Shown here: in pieces, positions 8,453-16,035 of the stretch
How the letters are laid out: every line of letters starts with the position of its first letter
How positions within the stretch are numbered: position 1 is the first letter of the stretch
IMG/VR virus record: IMGVR_UViG_3300033149_003144
Coordinates: 1 to 47,122 of that record
Source: a virus
Length of the DNA stretch: 47,122 nucleotides
Reading direction: 5' to 3' (one strand)
Translations under genes and position numbers: made by a program
The notes under the pieces: model-generated
Told to the model about the DNA's origin: nothing
Seen by the model: the letters and a program-made list of their open reading frames with translations, nothing else
Database searches by the model: none

Positions 8453-8811
8453 AACTTTACCAATTCTTTGGGACGGTCACCGAGACCGTCCACCGACGCA
8501 TTCCGGTACAAATCATCGCTCGGAATGAGGAAGAAGCCAAAAAAACCGTGGAATGCTGGAGGAAGGACGATGCTCCGATTTTCCCGGCGGGGGACGAGGA
8601 GATCAAAGAGACTAGAGAAGAGCCTAGTCTTACTTTGGTTTCCGGATTCAAAGTCCCGTTTACTCGTACTACTGCTAGGCTACTGAGGAGTGCAGTAGTT
8701 GAGGCGAACAAGAAAAGGGCCGAGATTGAAGCAGAAGAGCGGCGAAAGAAAGCAGAAGAAAGGGCCTTAAGAGAGAAAGAAAAACGAGAACAAAAGGCAA
8801 CGAAAAAGTGA
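8449..8811 (+). CDS. Small protein with charged helical tail
   Basis: 120 aa. The N-terminus reads MKLYQFFGTVTETVHRRIPV and then IIARNEEEAKK, a compact alpha/beta domain resembling small domains in which a repeated xARNEEEA motif precedes a helix. The C-terminal 40 residues are almost all Lys, Glu, Arg and Ala, a likely coiled coil. TTG start with SD GGAGG. The stop overlaps the next start as GTGA. No function recognised. Confidence 0.75.
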   Translation: MKLYQFFGTVTETVHRRIPVQIIARNEEEAKKTVECWRKDDAPIFPAGDEEIKETREEPSLTLVSGFKVPFTRTTARLLRSAVVEANKKRAEIEAEERRKKAEERALREKEKREQKATKK

Positions 8812-9131
8812 ATCAAGACATCGAAAGACATCTAGAAAGCCTAGAGAAAAAAGTCCAGTTGAATCTGAAAAACAGACGGAAACACTTGCTATCTCTTATC
8901 GAGGAAGCAGAGAGAAAGTTGCGGCAATTCCCTAAGACTTTCCCTTGGGAAATTGTTATGTTGAATCAGATACGGAGATACGTCCAAAAAAATGCCTTCA
9001 TGCCCCAAAGTTATCGCCGCATGTTGCGAATGTTCAATACTATGTACGAAACACACATGAAGAAAGTGATGCAAGAGCTTAAATTGTTAGAGAAAAAAAG
9101 GGAGGAAATCAAGAAAAAAGCAATGAATTAA
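8808..9131 (+). CDS. Basic helical coiled-coil protein
   Basis: 107 aa, GTG start overlapping the previous stop. Almost entirely charged helix with a central segment containing aromatic and Met residues. The N-terminal pattern (DIERHLESLEKK...LKNRRKHLLSLIEEA, interrupted here) resembles that of the 18282-18626 product, so the two may be distant paralogs. Last gene before a strong terminator. Function unknown. Confidence 0.75.
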   Translation: MNQDIERHLESLEKKVQLNLKNRRKHLLSLIEEAERKLRQFPKTFPWEIVMLNQIRRYVQKNAFMPQSYRRMLRMFNTMYETHMKKVMQELKLLEKKREEIKKKAMN

Positions 9132-9140
9132 TTACCAGGT

Positions 9141-9177
9141 AAAAAATAGGCCAGATTAGTTTCTGGCCTATTTTTTT
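9141..9177 (+). terminator. Intrinsic terminator ending first early block
   Basis: Perfect 15-bp stem AAAAAATAGGCCAGA / TCTGGCCTATTTTTT around a 6-base loop, with the T-run forming the 3' side. It separates the first early block from the membrane-protein and amide-ligase block. Because the stem is A/T-flanked it could terminate in both directions. Confidence 0.93.
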
Positions 9178-9197
9178 GTGCTCAAAAAAGGGCGCGA

Positions 9198-9217
9198 AGT
9201 CACTCCTAGCAGGAATG
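9198..9217 (+). repeat. Palindromic direct repeat, left copy
   Basis: AGTCACTCCTAGCAGGAATG. The arms CACTCCT and AGGAATG pair around a 3-base loop. A second copy with the same arms and a 7-base loop lies at 16002-16025. Both copies follow an intrinsic terminator and they bracket the amide-ligase block. Confidence 0.65.
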
Positions 9218-9224
9218 GCTAAAA

Positions 9225-9239
9225 TCTAGCATTGCTAGA
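9225..9239. promoter_or_regulatory. Palindrome upstream of membrane-protein genes (possible operator)
   Basis: TCTAGCA-T-TGCTAGA, two perfect 7-bp arms, 25 bp before the first start codon of the second block. A TAAAAT overlapping its left edge (9220-9225) could be a -10 box, but no matching TTGACA is present. Confidence 0.4.
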
Positions 9240-9263
9240 CACATTAAAAAAGGAGAAAAAACA

Positions 9264-9452
9264 ATGTTAACAGCCTTAAAATTCATGCTTACTTTTTTTG
9301 TAATTATGGTACTGTCGAGTGTGATAGAAAAAACACTCAGGAATGATTGCCGAAAAGAAACCAGACATTTGTACAACGTTGCGCTAATAGCACTGATGCT
9401 CTCGATGCTGGGGTGCTTGGTTTCGGTTTTTGCAATCATTTGGGTCATCTAA
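9264..9452 (+). CDS. Two-helix small membrane protein, paralog A
   Basis: 62 aa: one membrane helix (about residues 5-22), a short polar loop with several basic residues, and a second helix (about 40-61). Clearly paralogous to the next gene (shared LT, EKTLRN/VRTVLKN, RKE, ALML.S, G.LVSVF.IIW patterns). ATG with SD AAGGAG. No family recognised; possible holin-, antiholin- or superinfection-exclusion-like roles cannot be separated from sequence. Confidence 0.75.
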   Translation: MLTALKFMLTFFVIMVLSSVIEKTLRNDCRKETRHLYNVALIALMLSMLGCLVSVFAIIWVI

Positions 9453-9468
9453 AAAAAGGAGAAAAAAA

Positions 9469-9660
9469 ATGTCAATTAACTTGAAAATATTGCTCACGCT
9501 TTTGGTGCTCACAGTAGTATCGTTCCTAGTAAGGACAGTGCTCAAAAATGCCCATCGAAAAGAAATTGAACGTTGGTATTACGGTGTAATCATAGCACTG
9601 TTGCTTTCGTTCATGGGGTTTCTTTCGGTTTCGGTTTTTGTAATCATTTGGATGACATAA
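9469..9660 (+). CDS. Two-helix small membrane protein, paralog B
   Basis: 63 aa, same topology and loop pattern as the preceding gene, so the pair arose by tandem duplication and has since diverged. ATG 9469 is chosen for its AAGGAG site; the longer frame from 9430 overlaps the upstream gene. The conserved basic inter-helix loop and C-terminal VF.IIW motif may be functional. Unknown role. Confidence 0.75.
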   Translation: MSINLKILLTLLVLTVVSFLVRTVLKNAHRKEIERWYYGVIIALLLSFMGFLSVSVFVIIWMT

Positions 9661-9674
9661 AAAGGAGAAAAAAA

Positions 9675-10076
9675 ATGGAGCCTATTATCAGTCCTTGGTT
9701 GATTTACCTTTTGGGCATAGTCAATGGGGTAAAGAATTTTTTTACTTTCTTTGCAGCTCTTTTTGGATTTCTGTGGATCGCCACTATTGTTGGGGCAGCG
9801 ATTTCCCATCTCGATACAGATTTGACGGAGCGTTACCCTACATGGAGAAGGGCTTTTCTTATAGCTTCGATAGCATTTTTGCTTACTGTTATCCCTGCAA
9901 TTTTTGTTCCAAATCGAGCTACATTAGTCGGAATGATCGTTGCCAAAAACGTAACACACGATAACGTTGAAAAAATTGTTGAATCTGGATACTCAGTCAA
10001 GGAAGAAATCAAACGAGATATTATTGAAATTATCGAGGCTATCCAAGAAAAAGAAACGGACAAAAACTCAAATTAA
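9675..10076 (+). CDS. Phage membrane protein with helical cytoplasmic tail
   Basis: 133 aa. Two hydrophobic helices (about residues 20-42 and 60-80), then NRATLVGMIVAKNVTHDNV and a charged tail. The segment just after the second helix resembles a widespread phage membrane-protein family with a P(S/N)...T...(I/V)A motif after the second helix. ATG 9675 with SD AAGGAG. Third membrane protein in a row, upstream of the ligase genes. Function unknown. Confidence 0.7.
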   Translation: MEPIISPWLIYLLGIVNGVKNFFTFFAALFGFLWIATIVGAAISHLDTDLTERYPTWRRAFLIASIAFLLTVIPAIFVPNRATLVGMIVAKNVTHDNVEKIVESGYSVKEEIKRDIIEIIEAIQEKETDKNSN

Positions 10077-10092
10077 AAAAAGGAGGAAAAAA

Positions 10093-10383
10093 ATGGGCAT
10101 ATTTCTCGGCAATTTGGAACTAAAGGATATCGTGCGGGAAGAGCACCTTCCAAAGATTCAATCATTCTTGGACAAAAACGGATTTTCCCATACGGCTATA
10201 TGTTCCAACGTCAAAAAAAAGGAAGGAAACTACCATATCTACGAAATGCCTCGACAGATTCATATTTGTGGAAAAGAAAAAGCATTTCAATTCATAGACT
10301 TTTTAAGAAAGGAAAAGATGGTGGTTGAGGCATTTATTGGAAAAATCGGAGTGGTTGTCATCCCCTGGGAGTACGAAAAATGA
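10093..10383 (+). CDS. Small protein of unknown function
   Basis: 96 aa, alpha/beta composition, no membrane segment. ATG 10093 has SD AAGGAGG; the long upstream extension is a shadow of the previous gene. Its stop overlaps the next start (ATGA). From here to 13932 every gene is joined by four-base overlaps, indicating one translationally coupled operon with the amidoligase. Confidence 0.75.
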   Translation: MGIFLGNLELKDIVREEHLPKIQSFLDKNGFSHTAICSNVKKKEGNYHIYEMPRQIHICGKEKAFQFIDFLRKEKMVVEAFIGKIGVVVIPWEYEK

Positions 10384-10859
10384 GATACAGAGAGCGAACA
10401 ATGGAAGAATGGAGTCGTCTTTATGACAGGCTCTATGATTATGCCGACAAGCTCATCAAGAAATATGACCCTTGTCGAATAAGAAAGTTCGGCAAGAATG
10501 CCGTCTGTGCCGCTAGGCTTCCAGGTGCAATTAGGAACATTGCCATAGAACACCAAAAAGTTGAAGTCAAACGAAACAAAAAAGGTTACTATTTTATAGT
10601 GCATGGAGAACTAAAGGAAAATCTAACATGTTGCAGGGAATGTAAATACCTCAGCAAGAACGGTTGTACAATACAATGTTTGGGTTGCAAATTATATCTA
10701 TGTACTTATGTAAATGTTCAGTACCGAAAATTGACCAAAAAGTTAGACAGAATCAGATATGCAATACCAGGGGCGTGGGGCGGATGTTTTTGCACAAAAA
10801 ATGAAGCAATGACAAGGCTCAAGAGTAGCCTGGAATATGAAAGGAGAGGGGAACAATGA
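10380..10859 (+). CDS. Cys-rich metal-binding-like protein
   Basis: 159 aa. The middle has a dense Cys cluster (CCRECKYLSKNGCTIQCLGC, then LYLC and CFC), consistent with one or two zinc sites; similar CxxC-K-Y-L-x-x-x-G-C arrangements occur in unnamed phage proteins. The N-terminus is a charged helix. The start overlaps the previous stop (ATGA). Unknown function; fused-metal-site proteins beside ligases can be substrate or adaptor proteins, but that is inference. Confidence 0.7.
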   Translation: MRYRERTMEEWSRLYDRLYDYADKLIKKYDPCRIRKFGKNAVCAARLPGAIRNIAIEHQKVEVKRNKKGYYFIVHGELKENLTCCRECKYLSKNGCTIQCLGCKLYLCTYVNVQYRKLTKKLDRIRYAIPGAWGGCFCTKNEAMTRLKSSLEYERRGEQ

Positions 10860-11047
10860 AAAAACCTAAAAAGAAAGAGCCACCGGGAGTGCGAAAATGG
10901 AAAACAATCGTACTCCAAGAAGAGCATCTAAAAATTTCGCTCTTCGTAAAGGGCGAAGTGGGCGAGGAGGAATTGAGGCACCTAGAAGAGCGGATAATGG
11001 CTGGATTCATGTTGCCATCGTCATCGAAAAGGGAGAAGAAAAAGTGA
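10856..11047 (+). CDS. Small basic protein
   Basis: 63 aa, Lys-rich N-terminus, then a mixed segment (TIVLQEEHLKISLFVKG) and a charged C-terminus. ATGA overlap with the previous gene and GTGA overlap with the next. Unknown function. Confidence 0.65.
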   Translation: MKKPKKKEPPGVRKWKTIVLQEEHLKISLFVKGEVGEEELRHLEERIMAGFMLPSSSKREKKK

Positions 11048-11232
11048 ATGAACTAAAAGAGCTATCTAGCAAGCTAGAGGAGTTGATTAGGTTTCATGCC
11101 GAAGCCGAAGAGGCTGAACAGTCGCCGATGCATCAAGAATTTCGGCGCACTGCAATCAAGGCAAGTGAAGCCGTTAAGTCACTCCAAAGATTGACGACCT
11201 TCATAAAAAAACTTGGAGAAAAAAACACATGA
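11044..11232 (+). CDS. Small helical protein
   Basis: 62 aa, predicted helical hairpin rich in Glu, Leu and Ala. GTG 11044 has SD GGGAG and overlaps the preceding stop (GTGA); the longer frame from 10897 overlaps that gene and is not needed. It contains the 9-mer AGTCACTCC. Unknown function. Confidence 0.65.
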   Translation: MNELKELSSKLEELIRFHAEAEEAEQSPMHQEFRRTAIKASEAVKSLQRLTTFIKKLGEKNT

Positions 11233-11600
11233 AAAAAGAAAAATTTTATGAAATTGGTTTAGACGTTGCTGACAATGGGATGTTACACCGATACTTCATC
11301 GGTAGGAAAAGAGTGCGAAATATCGTACACACTAACAGCGCCCCAACATATTCAGCAGGAGTAGTCGGAACTGGAATAGGCACGCTGTCCTCAATTGCTG
11401 TTTTTCGATTGCCAGAAAAGCTCTTCAACCATCTACAAAAAGTTGCAGACAGTCAGAACTGGGACTTCTTCAAAACTTCTGCCCTATCTGGCAAGCCTAT
11501 TGACATACTGGTCTACCACAATAGTCTCGTTATGCAATGCCAAAAGGAATCGTTCAGAATTCCAGAGGTTTCTTGGAAAGAATGGAGAAAACAAAAATGA
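11229..11600 (+). CDS. Unknown protein of amidoligase operon
   Basis: 123 aa, alpha/beta composition, with a Gly/Thr/Ala-rich loop (APTYSAGVVGTGIGTLSS) near residues 38-56. Start and stop overlap both neighbours by four bases. No family recognised. Tight coupling to the downstream ligase suggests functional association. Confidence 0.65.
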   Translation: MKKEKFYEIGLDVADNGMLHRYFIGRKRVRNIVHTNSAPTYSAGVVGTGIGTLSSIAVFRLPEKLFNHLQKVADSQNWDFFKTSALSGKPIDILVYHNSLVMQCQKESFRIPEVSWKEWRKQK

Positions 11601-11917
11601 AGCTGATAGATGAATTCATTAAAAGACTCAAACCACAAGTGAAAGTGTTTGCCAAGTTAAAACACGAACACCTGAACATCATGCCAGTGCTATTTGTAGG
11701 CAACAAATACATGCGCACAGTAAAAGTATATGCAGTCACAAAAGACTACATATATCCATTAGCAGCAACAGCTTACTGTGGTGAGTGGAAATGCGGGCTG
11801 TCCACAAGGGAAAAATTCGGCAACGTTAACCCTGTCGCAATACTTGTCTACGAGGTTAACTATGATAGCCTTGCAGGCAAGAGAAAAGAAGTTCTCAAAA
11901 TTTTGGAGGCAAAATGA
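11597..11917 (+). CDS. Unknown protein of amidoligase operon
   Basis: 106 aa, basic N-terminal helix followed by a probable small beta domain (MPVLFVGNKY...VKVYAVTKDYIYPL, interrupted here). ATG 11597 overlaps the previous stop; its own stop overlaps the amidoligase start (ATGA). No family recognised. Confidence 0.65.
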   Translation: MKLIDEFIKRLKPQVKVFAKLKHEHLNIMPVLFVGNKYMRTVKVYAVTKDYIYPLAATAYCGEWKCGLSTREKFGNVNPVAILVYEVNYDSLAGKRKEVLKILEAK

Positions 11918-13932
11918 AAAAAGAAATTTACATCCAAAAGGTCCCTATGTTTAAAACTCTAGTTGGCAAAAGCGCCAGAGATTTTGAAGCAACAATGTTT
12001 TGGCCAGGAAATGAAGTGTTTATCTGCAATAAAATTCTACTACCACCTACTAATGTGGCTACAAGGAGAAGCCGAACAAGGTTTCATGATTTACCTGCAA
12101 CAAATGAAAAAAACAAGACAATCATCTATTTAACCACAAGCCAACTCAAAAGGACGCTGGAAAAAGCTTGCAAAAAGTCACTCCAAATCAAGGGACTAAC
12201 ACAAGAAAATCCTGAAACTGAAATATCAACAATTCCGATAGAACAAACATTTTCTTTCATCTTCAAGTTAAAATGGAGCAAAGGAGAACGGCTCATTGCC
12301 CTAGGTAATCCTGAGAGAAAAATTCTTATACTATTTCTGAAGAAATTTCTGAAGCAAAATGGTGTTACACTACGAGGTAAAGAAAAGGATGAATTTGGAG
12401 AACGAATTTTTCGAGAATTCATGCCAAAAATATCCAAGCCAAAATCGCTGACAATCGGATGCGATCCAGAACTGGCACTTTCTAAAGAAAATTTGTCAAA
12501 AAAGTTCAGGATAAAATCTGTAACCCTTAAAGGAGATAAAGAAGGACCAGTAACATACTCAGCAAGAGAATTTCTCCGAGAAGGACATTGCCCTATCGGA
12601 ACAGACGGAAATTCAAGAATCGCAGAACTTAGACCAAGCCCGTCAACTTCTCCCTACATCCTGACAAAGAATCTGAAGGCATTATTGCATGTGGCACATC
12701 AAGAAATAAGGCGGAAAAACAAGAAAATTATCTTATGTGCCGGTGGCGGCCATGAGGATTCTATCGGTGGACACATTCACTTGGGTGGCGATCGAATAAA
12801 AAGAGCAGTGCTATCACGCACCTATCGCCCACTGTTAACATTGCTCGATGAATTCCTTTACTGGCCGATCAAAAGGAACATGCCGGGAAGCCTCCGATCA
12901 TGGGGTCACCATCCCATTGTTGCTGGCAGAGAATTAGAAGCGGCGATTACAGAACTCCAAAAACAGAACCCGGATGATAAAGCACGTCTTAGGTTTACAG
13001 GATACGATAGGCCGTCCGCCATACGAGGTTGTGATTACGGAATTGAATACCGTTCCCTGCCCTCGTATATCTGCAATTTTCGCTTTACGTTTTTGGTACA
13101 CAAACTAGCATTCAAAATTGCAGAGAAATTTAGCAAAATGCTAGAAACCGGCGGAACCATTAGAATTAACACTCCCCCCACAAAAGAAGATTACCAGATG
13201 TTTTTGACTAAAAAAGAAACAGATGAGTTGTTCCAGTATTTCGACAAAAACAATCCAAAAAATCTTGCTCTAGTAAAGGCAATTCATCAAGGGTGGAAAC
13301 TAAAAACAGATAGTGTTCTTATTAGGGCAGAAACCAGGGTCTCCGGCATTACAACTCGCTCAGTAATAACAGAAGTATGTTCAACATTCGGGATGAAGTA
13401 CGATAAACTTCTCTACGGAATATTCAGAAAACAGCAATTCAATTTACTCGTACAAGAAAAAAACCAGCCACCGAGTGTTGCCTGCCTTGGCCCGAGGGCT
13501 GGTGTTGTTAGATTCGGAGCTCCATCGCTCAGTAGAGAAGAAATAGAATTTATTACACAAGATAACCCGGGGAGAGACGGTGTAATTTGTGGCAAATTAC
13601 CGCACGACATAGACAGGGCCAGAAACAGTCTCGAATTTCTGCTAAAAAAGTGGGTGATACTTGGCGCTATGATTCGGTATGGAGTGCCAGCAGCAAAAAG
13701 GGTACAACGAACAATAAAAATTCACAACACAAAAAAACTTGGGCTCCCGTTGTATTCGACAGTAGAAATTTTCCCTCGCCCTGTAAGAAATTTACATCGG
13801 CACCACGAAGCTAACAGAACCAGCAGTCACAACGTTGCTATAGGCAGAGGAGGCGCAACCACTTCAACACCACACTCATGGATGTGGATACCAACTCCGG
13901 GCGATCAGGGAAGAGGACAGGCAAACGGATAA
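11914..13932 (+). CDS. COOH-NH2 ligase (phage amidoligase, glutamine synthetase-like fold)
   Basis: 672 aa. Residues about 180-390 carry the motifs of the phage COOH-NH2 ligase type 2 family (phiEco32-like): GCDPELAL (about 182), IGTDGNSRIAELRPSPS (about 227), GGHIHLGG (about 284) and EYRSLPSYI (about 379). These enzymes have a glutamine-synthetase-like fold and are predicted to form an amide bond between a carboxylate and an amine using ATP. The N-terminal 180 residues and the C-terminal 250 are unrecognised and may bind substrate. ATG with SD GGAGG, coupled to the upstream gene. Glutamine amidotransferase and ATP-grasp genes follow. The substrate is unknown: cell-wall peptide, virion protein tail or small peptide are all possible. 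Confidence 0.85.
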   Translation: MKKEIYIQKVPMFKTLVGKSARDFEATMFWPGNEVFICNKILLPPTNVATRRSRTRFHDLPATNEKNKTIIYLTTSQLKRTLEKACKKSLQIKGLTQENPETEISTIPIEQTFSFIFKLKWSKGERLIALGNPERKILILFLKKFLKQNGVTLRGKEKDEFGERIFREFMPKISKPKSLTIGCDPELALSKENLSKKFRIKSVTLKGDKEGPVTYSAREFLREGHCPIGTDGNSRIAELRPSPSTSPYILTKNLKALLHVAHQEIRRKNKKIILCAGGGHEDSIGGHIHLGGDRIKRAVLSRTYRPLLTLLDEFLYWPIKRNMPGSLRSWGHHPIVAGRELEAAITELQKQNPDDKARLRFTGYDRPSAIRGCDYGIEYRSLPSYICNFRFTFLVHKLAFKIAEKFSKMLETGGTIRINTPPTKEDYQMFLTKKETDELFQYFDKNNPKNLALVKAIHQGWKLKTDSVLIRAETRVSGITTRSVITEVCSTFGMKYDKLLYGIFRKQQFNLLVQEKNQPPSVACLGPRAGVVRFGAPSLSREEIEFITQDNPGRDGVICGKLPHDIDRARNSLEFLLKKWVILGAMIRYGVPAAKRVQRTIKIHNTKKLGLPLYSTVEIFPRPVRNLHRHHEANRTSSHNVAIGRGGATTSTPHSWMWIPTPGDQGRGQANG

Positions 13933-13948
13933 AAAAAGGAGGATAAAA

Positions 13949-14761
13949 ATGTGTGGAATTTTAGGATTAATCCGATACGGAAACCAAAAGATTGATTTAG
14001 GCTTGCTTCGGGAGACATTTGTCTCCCTATCTGCAAGAGGAACGGATGCATCCGGATTTTACTTTGAACGTGAAAATACAAAGCGGGCTATAAAAGCGCC
14101 CGTTCCGGCGGATGAACTGTGGGACAACATTCATGGCAAAAAGTCACTCCCAAAAGAGACAGAAGAGCAAATGAAGAAATACCGCCTAGATGGAACAGAA
14201 AAATTAATCATCATGCATACGCGGGCAAAAACACGTGGAACGCCGCAAAACAATTACAACAACATGCCGATACATTCGGCAAGATATGTTCTGGCACATA
14301 ATGGACATATCTACTCATCAAGACTTGATGGATACAATTACCAAGCTGAGGTTGATTCAGAAGAAATTCTGGCACGAGTAGAAAAATATGGGATACACAA
14401 GGGGATAAAAAAGTGTGAAGGCTCCATGGCGATTTTACTCAAAAGACTGGACAGTAGAAACCTGTATTTCGGAAGACGAACAAATCCGCTTTCCTTAGTG
14501 TGGTTTTTCAAGGAAAAAATGCTGATAATCTTATCGGCATCACAATACGTAAAATTTCCAGAAGAATATGAGAAGATAAACGAGTTGGTATTTGGCGGAA
14601 ATTACAGCCTGACAACACCATCAGAAAACACGCTCTACAAGGTTAGTCTTGACAAGATAGGTTCAATCGAAAAAGTTGGGGACATTGAGGGGACAACTAG
14701 TGTGTCAAAATACTGGAAGGATAAATATGGAACAAGTTGGCACAGCACTTACGGAGACTAA
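13949..14761 (+). CDS. Class II glutamine amidotransferase (Ntn hydrolase)
   Basis: 270 aa, only the amidotransferase domain. It begins MCGILGLIRYG, so Cys2 becomes the N-terminal nucleophile after Met removal. Further family motifs are RGTDASGF, HTRAKTRG and LAHNGHIY, which position glutamine and the oxyanion hole. The enzyme should release ammonia from glutamine. There is no synthetase domain, so ammonia must go to a partner, presumably the adjacent amidoligase or ATP-grasp protein. ATG with SD AAGGAGG, 16 bp after the amidoligase. Confidence 0.9.
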   Translation: MCGILGLIRYGNQKIDLGLLRETFVSLSARGTDASGFYFERENTKRAIKAPVPADELWDNIHGKKSLPKETEEQMKKYRLDGTEKLIIMHTRAKTRGTPQNNYNNMPIHSARYVLAHNGHIYSSRLDGYNYQAEVDSEEILARVEKYGIHKGIKKCEGSMAILLKRLDSRNLYFGRRTNPLSLVWFFKEKMLIILSASQYVKFPEEYEKINELVFGGNYSLTTPSENTLYKVSLDKIGSIEKVGDIEGTTSVSKYWKDKYGTSWHSTYGD

Positions 14762-14762
14762 A

Positions 14763-15164
14763 ATGGATAAAATAAAGAACATTAATAAGAGGCTAGAGAG
14801 CATGGAAAGGCGGATGAAGCGGTATGAAAAAAGCATCACCCGTATGGCAAGAAAATTTTCAGAAGTAGAGGCCGATATTTTCGCTATAACCACTACACTA
14901 AACTGTAAAATTGACCCAAGTGAACGAGATGGATACATAGACAACGTAGAAGAGTCTACAAGAAAGCTATTTTTTCCAGACGGCGATGATAGTGCTATTA
15001 CGCGGTACGACAGGATTATTGACAGGTATTATGAAAGAAAAGAAGAAAAGGAAGAAGAAGAAGAAAAGAAATTGGAAACAAGGCCCATGTTTACTGAATT
15101 CCTTGGACTAGATTTCAGTAAAAAAAGCATACAGACACAGCCTATTAAAAAGGAGGGCGCATGA
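14763..15164 (+). CDS. Coiled-coil protein between amidotransferase and ATP-grasp genes
   Basis: 133 aa, charged helical protein with a Glu/Lys run (KEEKEEEEEKKLE) and a short C-terminal segment TEFLGLDFSKKSI that could be a docking or substrate peptide. ATG 14763 has SD GGAG; ATG 14727 (12 codons longer, SD AAGGA) is an alternative. The stop overlaps the ATP-grasp start. It could be an assembly partner or the peptide substrate of the ligases; this is inference from position. Confidence 0.7.
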   Translation: MDKIKNINKRLESMERRMKRYEKSITRMARKFSEVEADIFAITTTLNCKIDPSERDGYIDNVEESTRKLFFPDGDDSAITRYDRIIDRYYERKEEKEEEEEKKLETRPMFTEFLGLDFSKKSIQTQPIKKEGA

Positions 15165-15937
15165 AAGTACTAATAATTGGTACAAGACGAGCCAGGAAAA
15201 CTGGGAGAAAATTGGCATCTGCACTAGGCGCCGAATACTGTGAAAACCTACTGTCGAGAAAAGAGTTTAAACACGTAGTATTTCGATACGGAAACTCCAC
15301 GTCGTTACTACCCCTATCATTCGGCATGTTAATCAACCGGGCAATCGCAATAAACAGGGCAACAAACAAACTAGAAATGAAACAGATTTTAGAAAGGTAT
15401 GAACTTCCAACCCCAAGGCTCCTAACCTCAACTGATTGTGAGTTTCCAGTAGTTGCCAGATCAGTTGCTCATTATCAAGGCCGAGGATTCGCCATTGTAC
15501 GCAACAAAGAAGAGGCCAAAAGAGCACTTGCTAACGGTATGTTCTTGCAGGAAAAAATTGCAAACAAAGATGAATACAGAGTTTTCGTCATGTTTGGCCG
15601 AGTGCTTGAGGTAAACAAAAAAGTACCTATCGGAACGCCAAAATCAACTACAATCAGAAACTACAGAAATGGATGGTTTTTCAAGTGGATTTTAGTACAG
15701 AATGCTCCAAAAGAATTGAAGAATATAAGCGTTGCTGCCGTATCGGCGCTGGGACTCGATTTCGGCGCCGTTGATTGTTGCTTTGATATTCACGAAAATC
15801 CGTGGATATTTGAAGTAAATACCGCACCTGCTATGAACGACAGAAAAATCGCAAAAGTAGTCAGAAAAATTAAAGAGCACTATCCAGAAGATTGGAATCA
15901 AGCCGGGCCAGCAAGCGCACCGACACTGAGCGAGTAG
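15161..15937 (+). CDS. ATP-grasp ligase (RimK-like)
   Basis: 258 aa. ATP-grasp features: a Rossmann-like N-terminus (MKVLIIGTRRARKTG), FPVVARSV with the lysine position replaced by Arg, FLQEKIANKDEYRVFVMFG, and the Mg-binding end DFGAVDCCFDI...WIFEVNTAPAM (interrupted here). Such enzymes activate a carboxylate as acyl-phosphate and join it to an amine or thiol; RimK relatives add amino acids to protein or peptide ends. It is short but complete for a RimK-like core. Last gene of the block, followed by a terminator. Confidence 0.85.
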   Translation: MKVLIIGTRRARKTGRKLASALGAEYCENLLSRKEFKHVVFRYGNSTSLLPLSFGMLINRAIAINRATNKLEMKQILERYELPTPRLLTSTDCEFPVVARSVAHYQGRGFAIVRNKEEAKRALANGMFLQEKIANKDEYRVFVMFGRVLEVNKKVPIGTPKSTTIRNYRNGWFFKWILVQNAPKELKNISVAAVSALGLDFGAVDCCFDIHENPWIFEVNTAPAMNDRKIAKVVRKIKEHYPEDWNQAGPASAPTLSE

Positions 15938-15943
15938 ACCCAA

Positions 15944-15985
15944 GGGGGAGAAGGGACGGCCCGATCCTTTCTCCCCTCTTTTTTT
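15944..15985 (+). terminator. Intrinsic terminator after ATP-grasp gene
   Basis: Stem GGGGAGAAGGGA / TCCTTTCTCCCC (12 bp, one G-T) with an 8-10-base loop, followed by CTCTTTTTTT. It ends the amide-ligase block. Confidence 0.9.
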
Positions 15986-16001
15986 GCCTTTCGGAAAAAT
16001 G

Positions 16002-16025
16002 AGTCACTCCTAAGCAGCAGGAATG
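16002..16025 (+). repeat. Palindromic direct repeat, right copy
   Basis: Contains AGTCACTCCTA, then AGCAGCAGGAATG. Its arms CACTCCT and AGGAATG match those at 9198-9217; the loop is 4 bases longer. Read on the minus strand the hairpin is followed by CATTTTTCC, so here it could also act as a weak terminator for the glycosyltransferase gene. Confidence 0.6.
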
Positions 16026-16035
16026 CTTACGGCTT

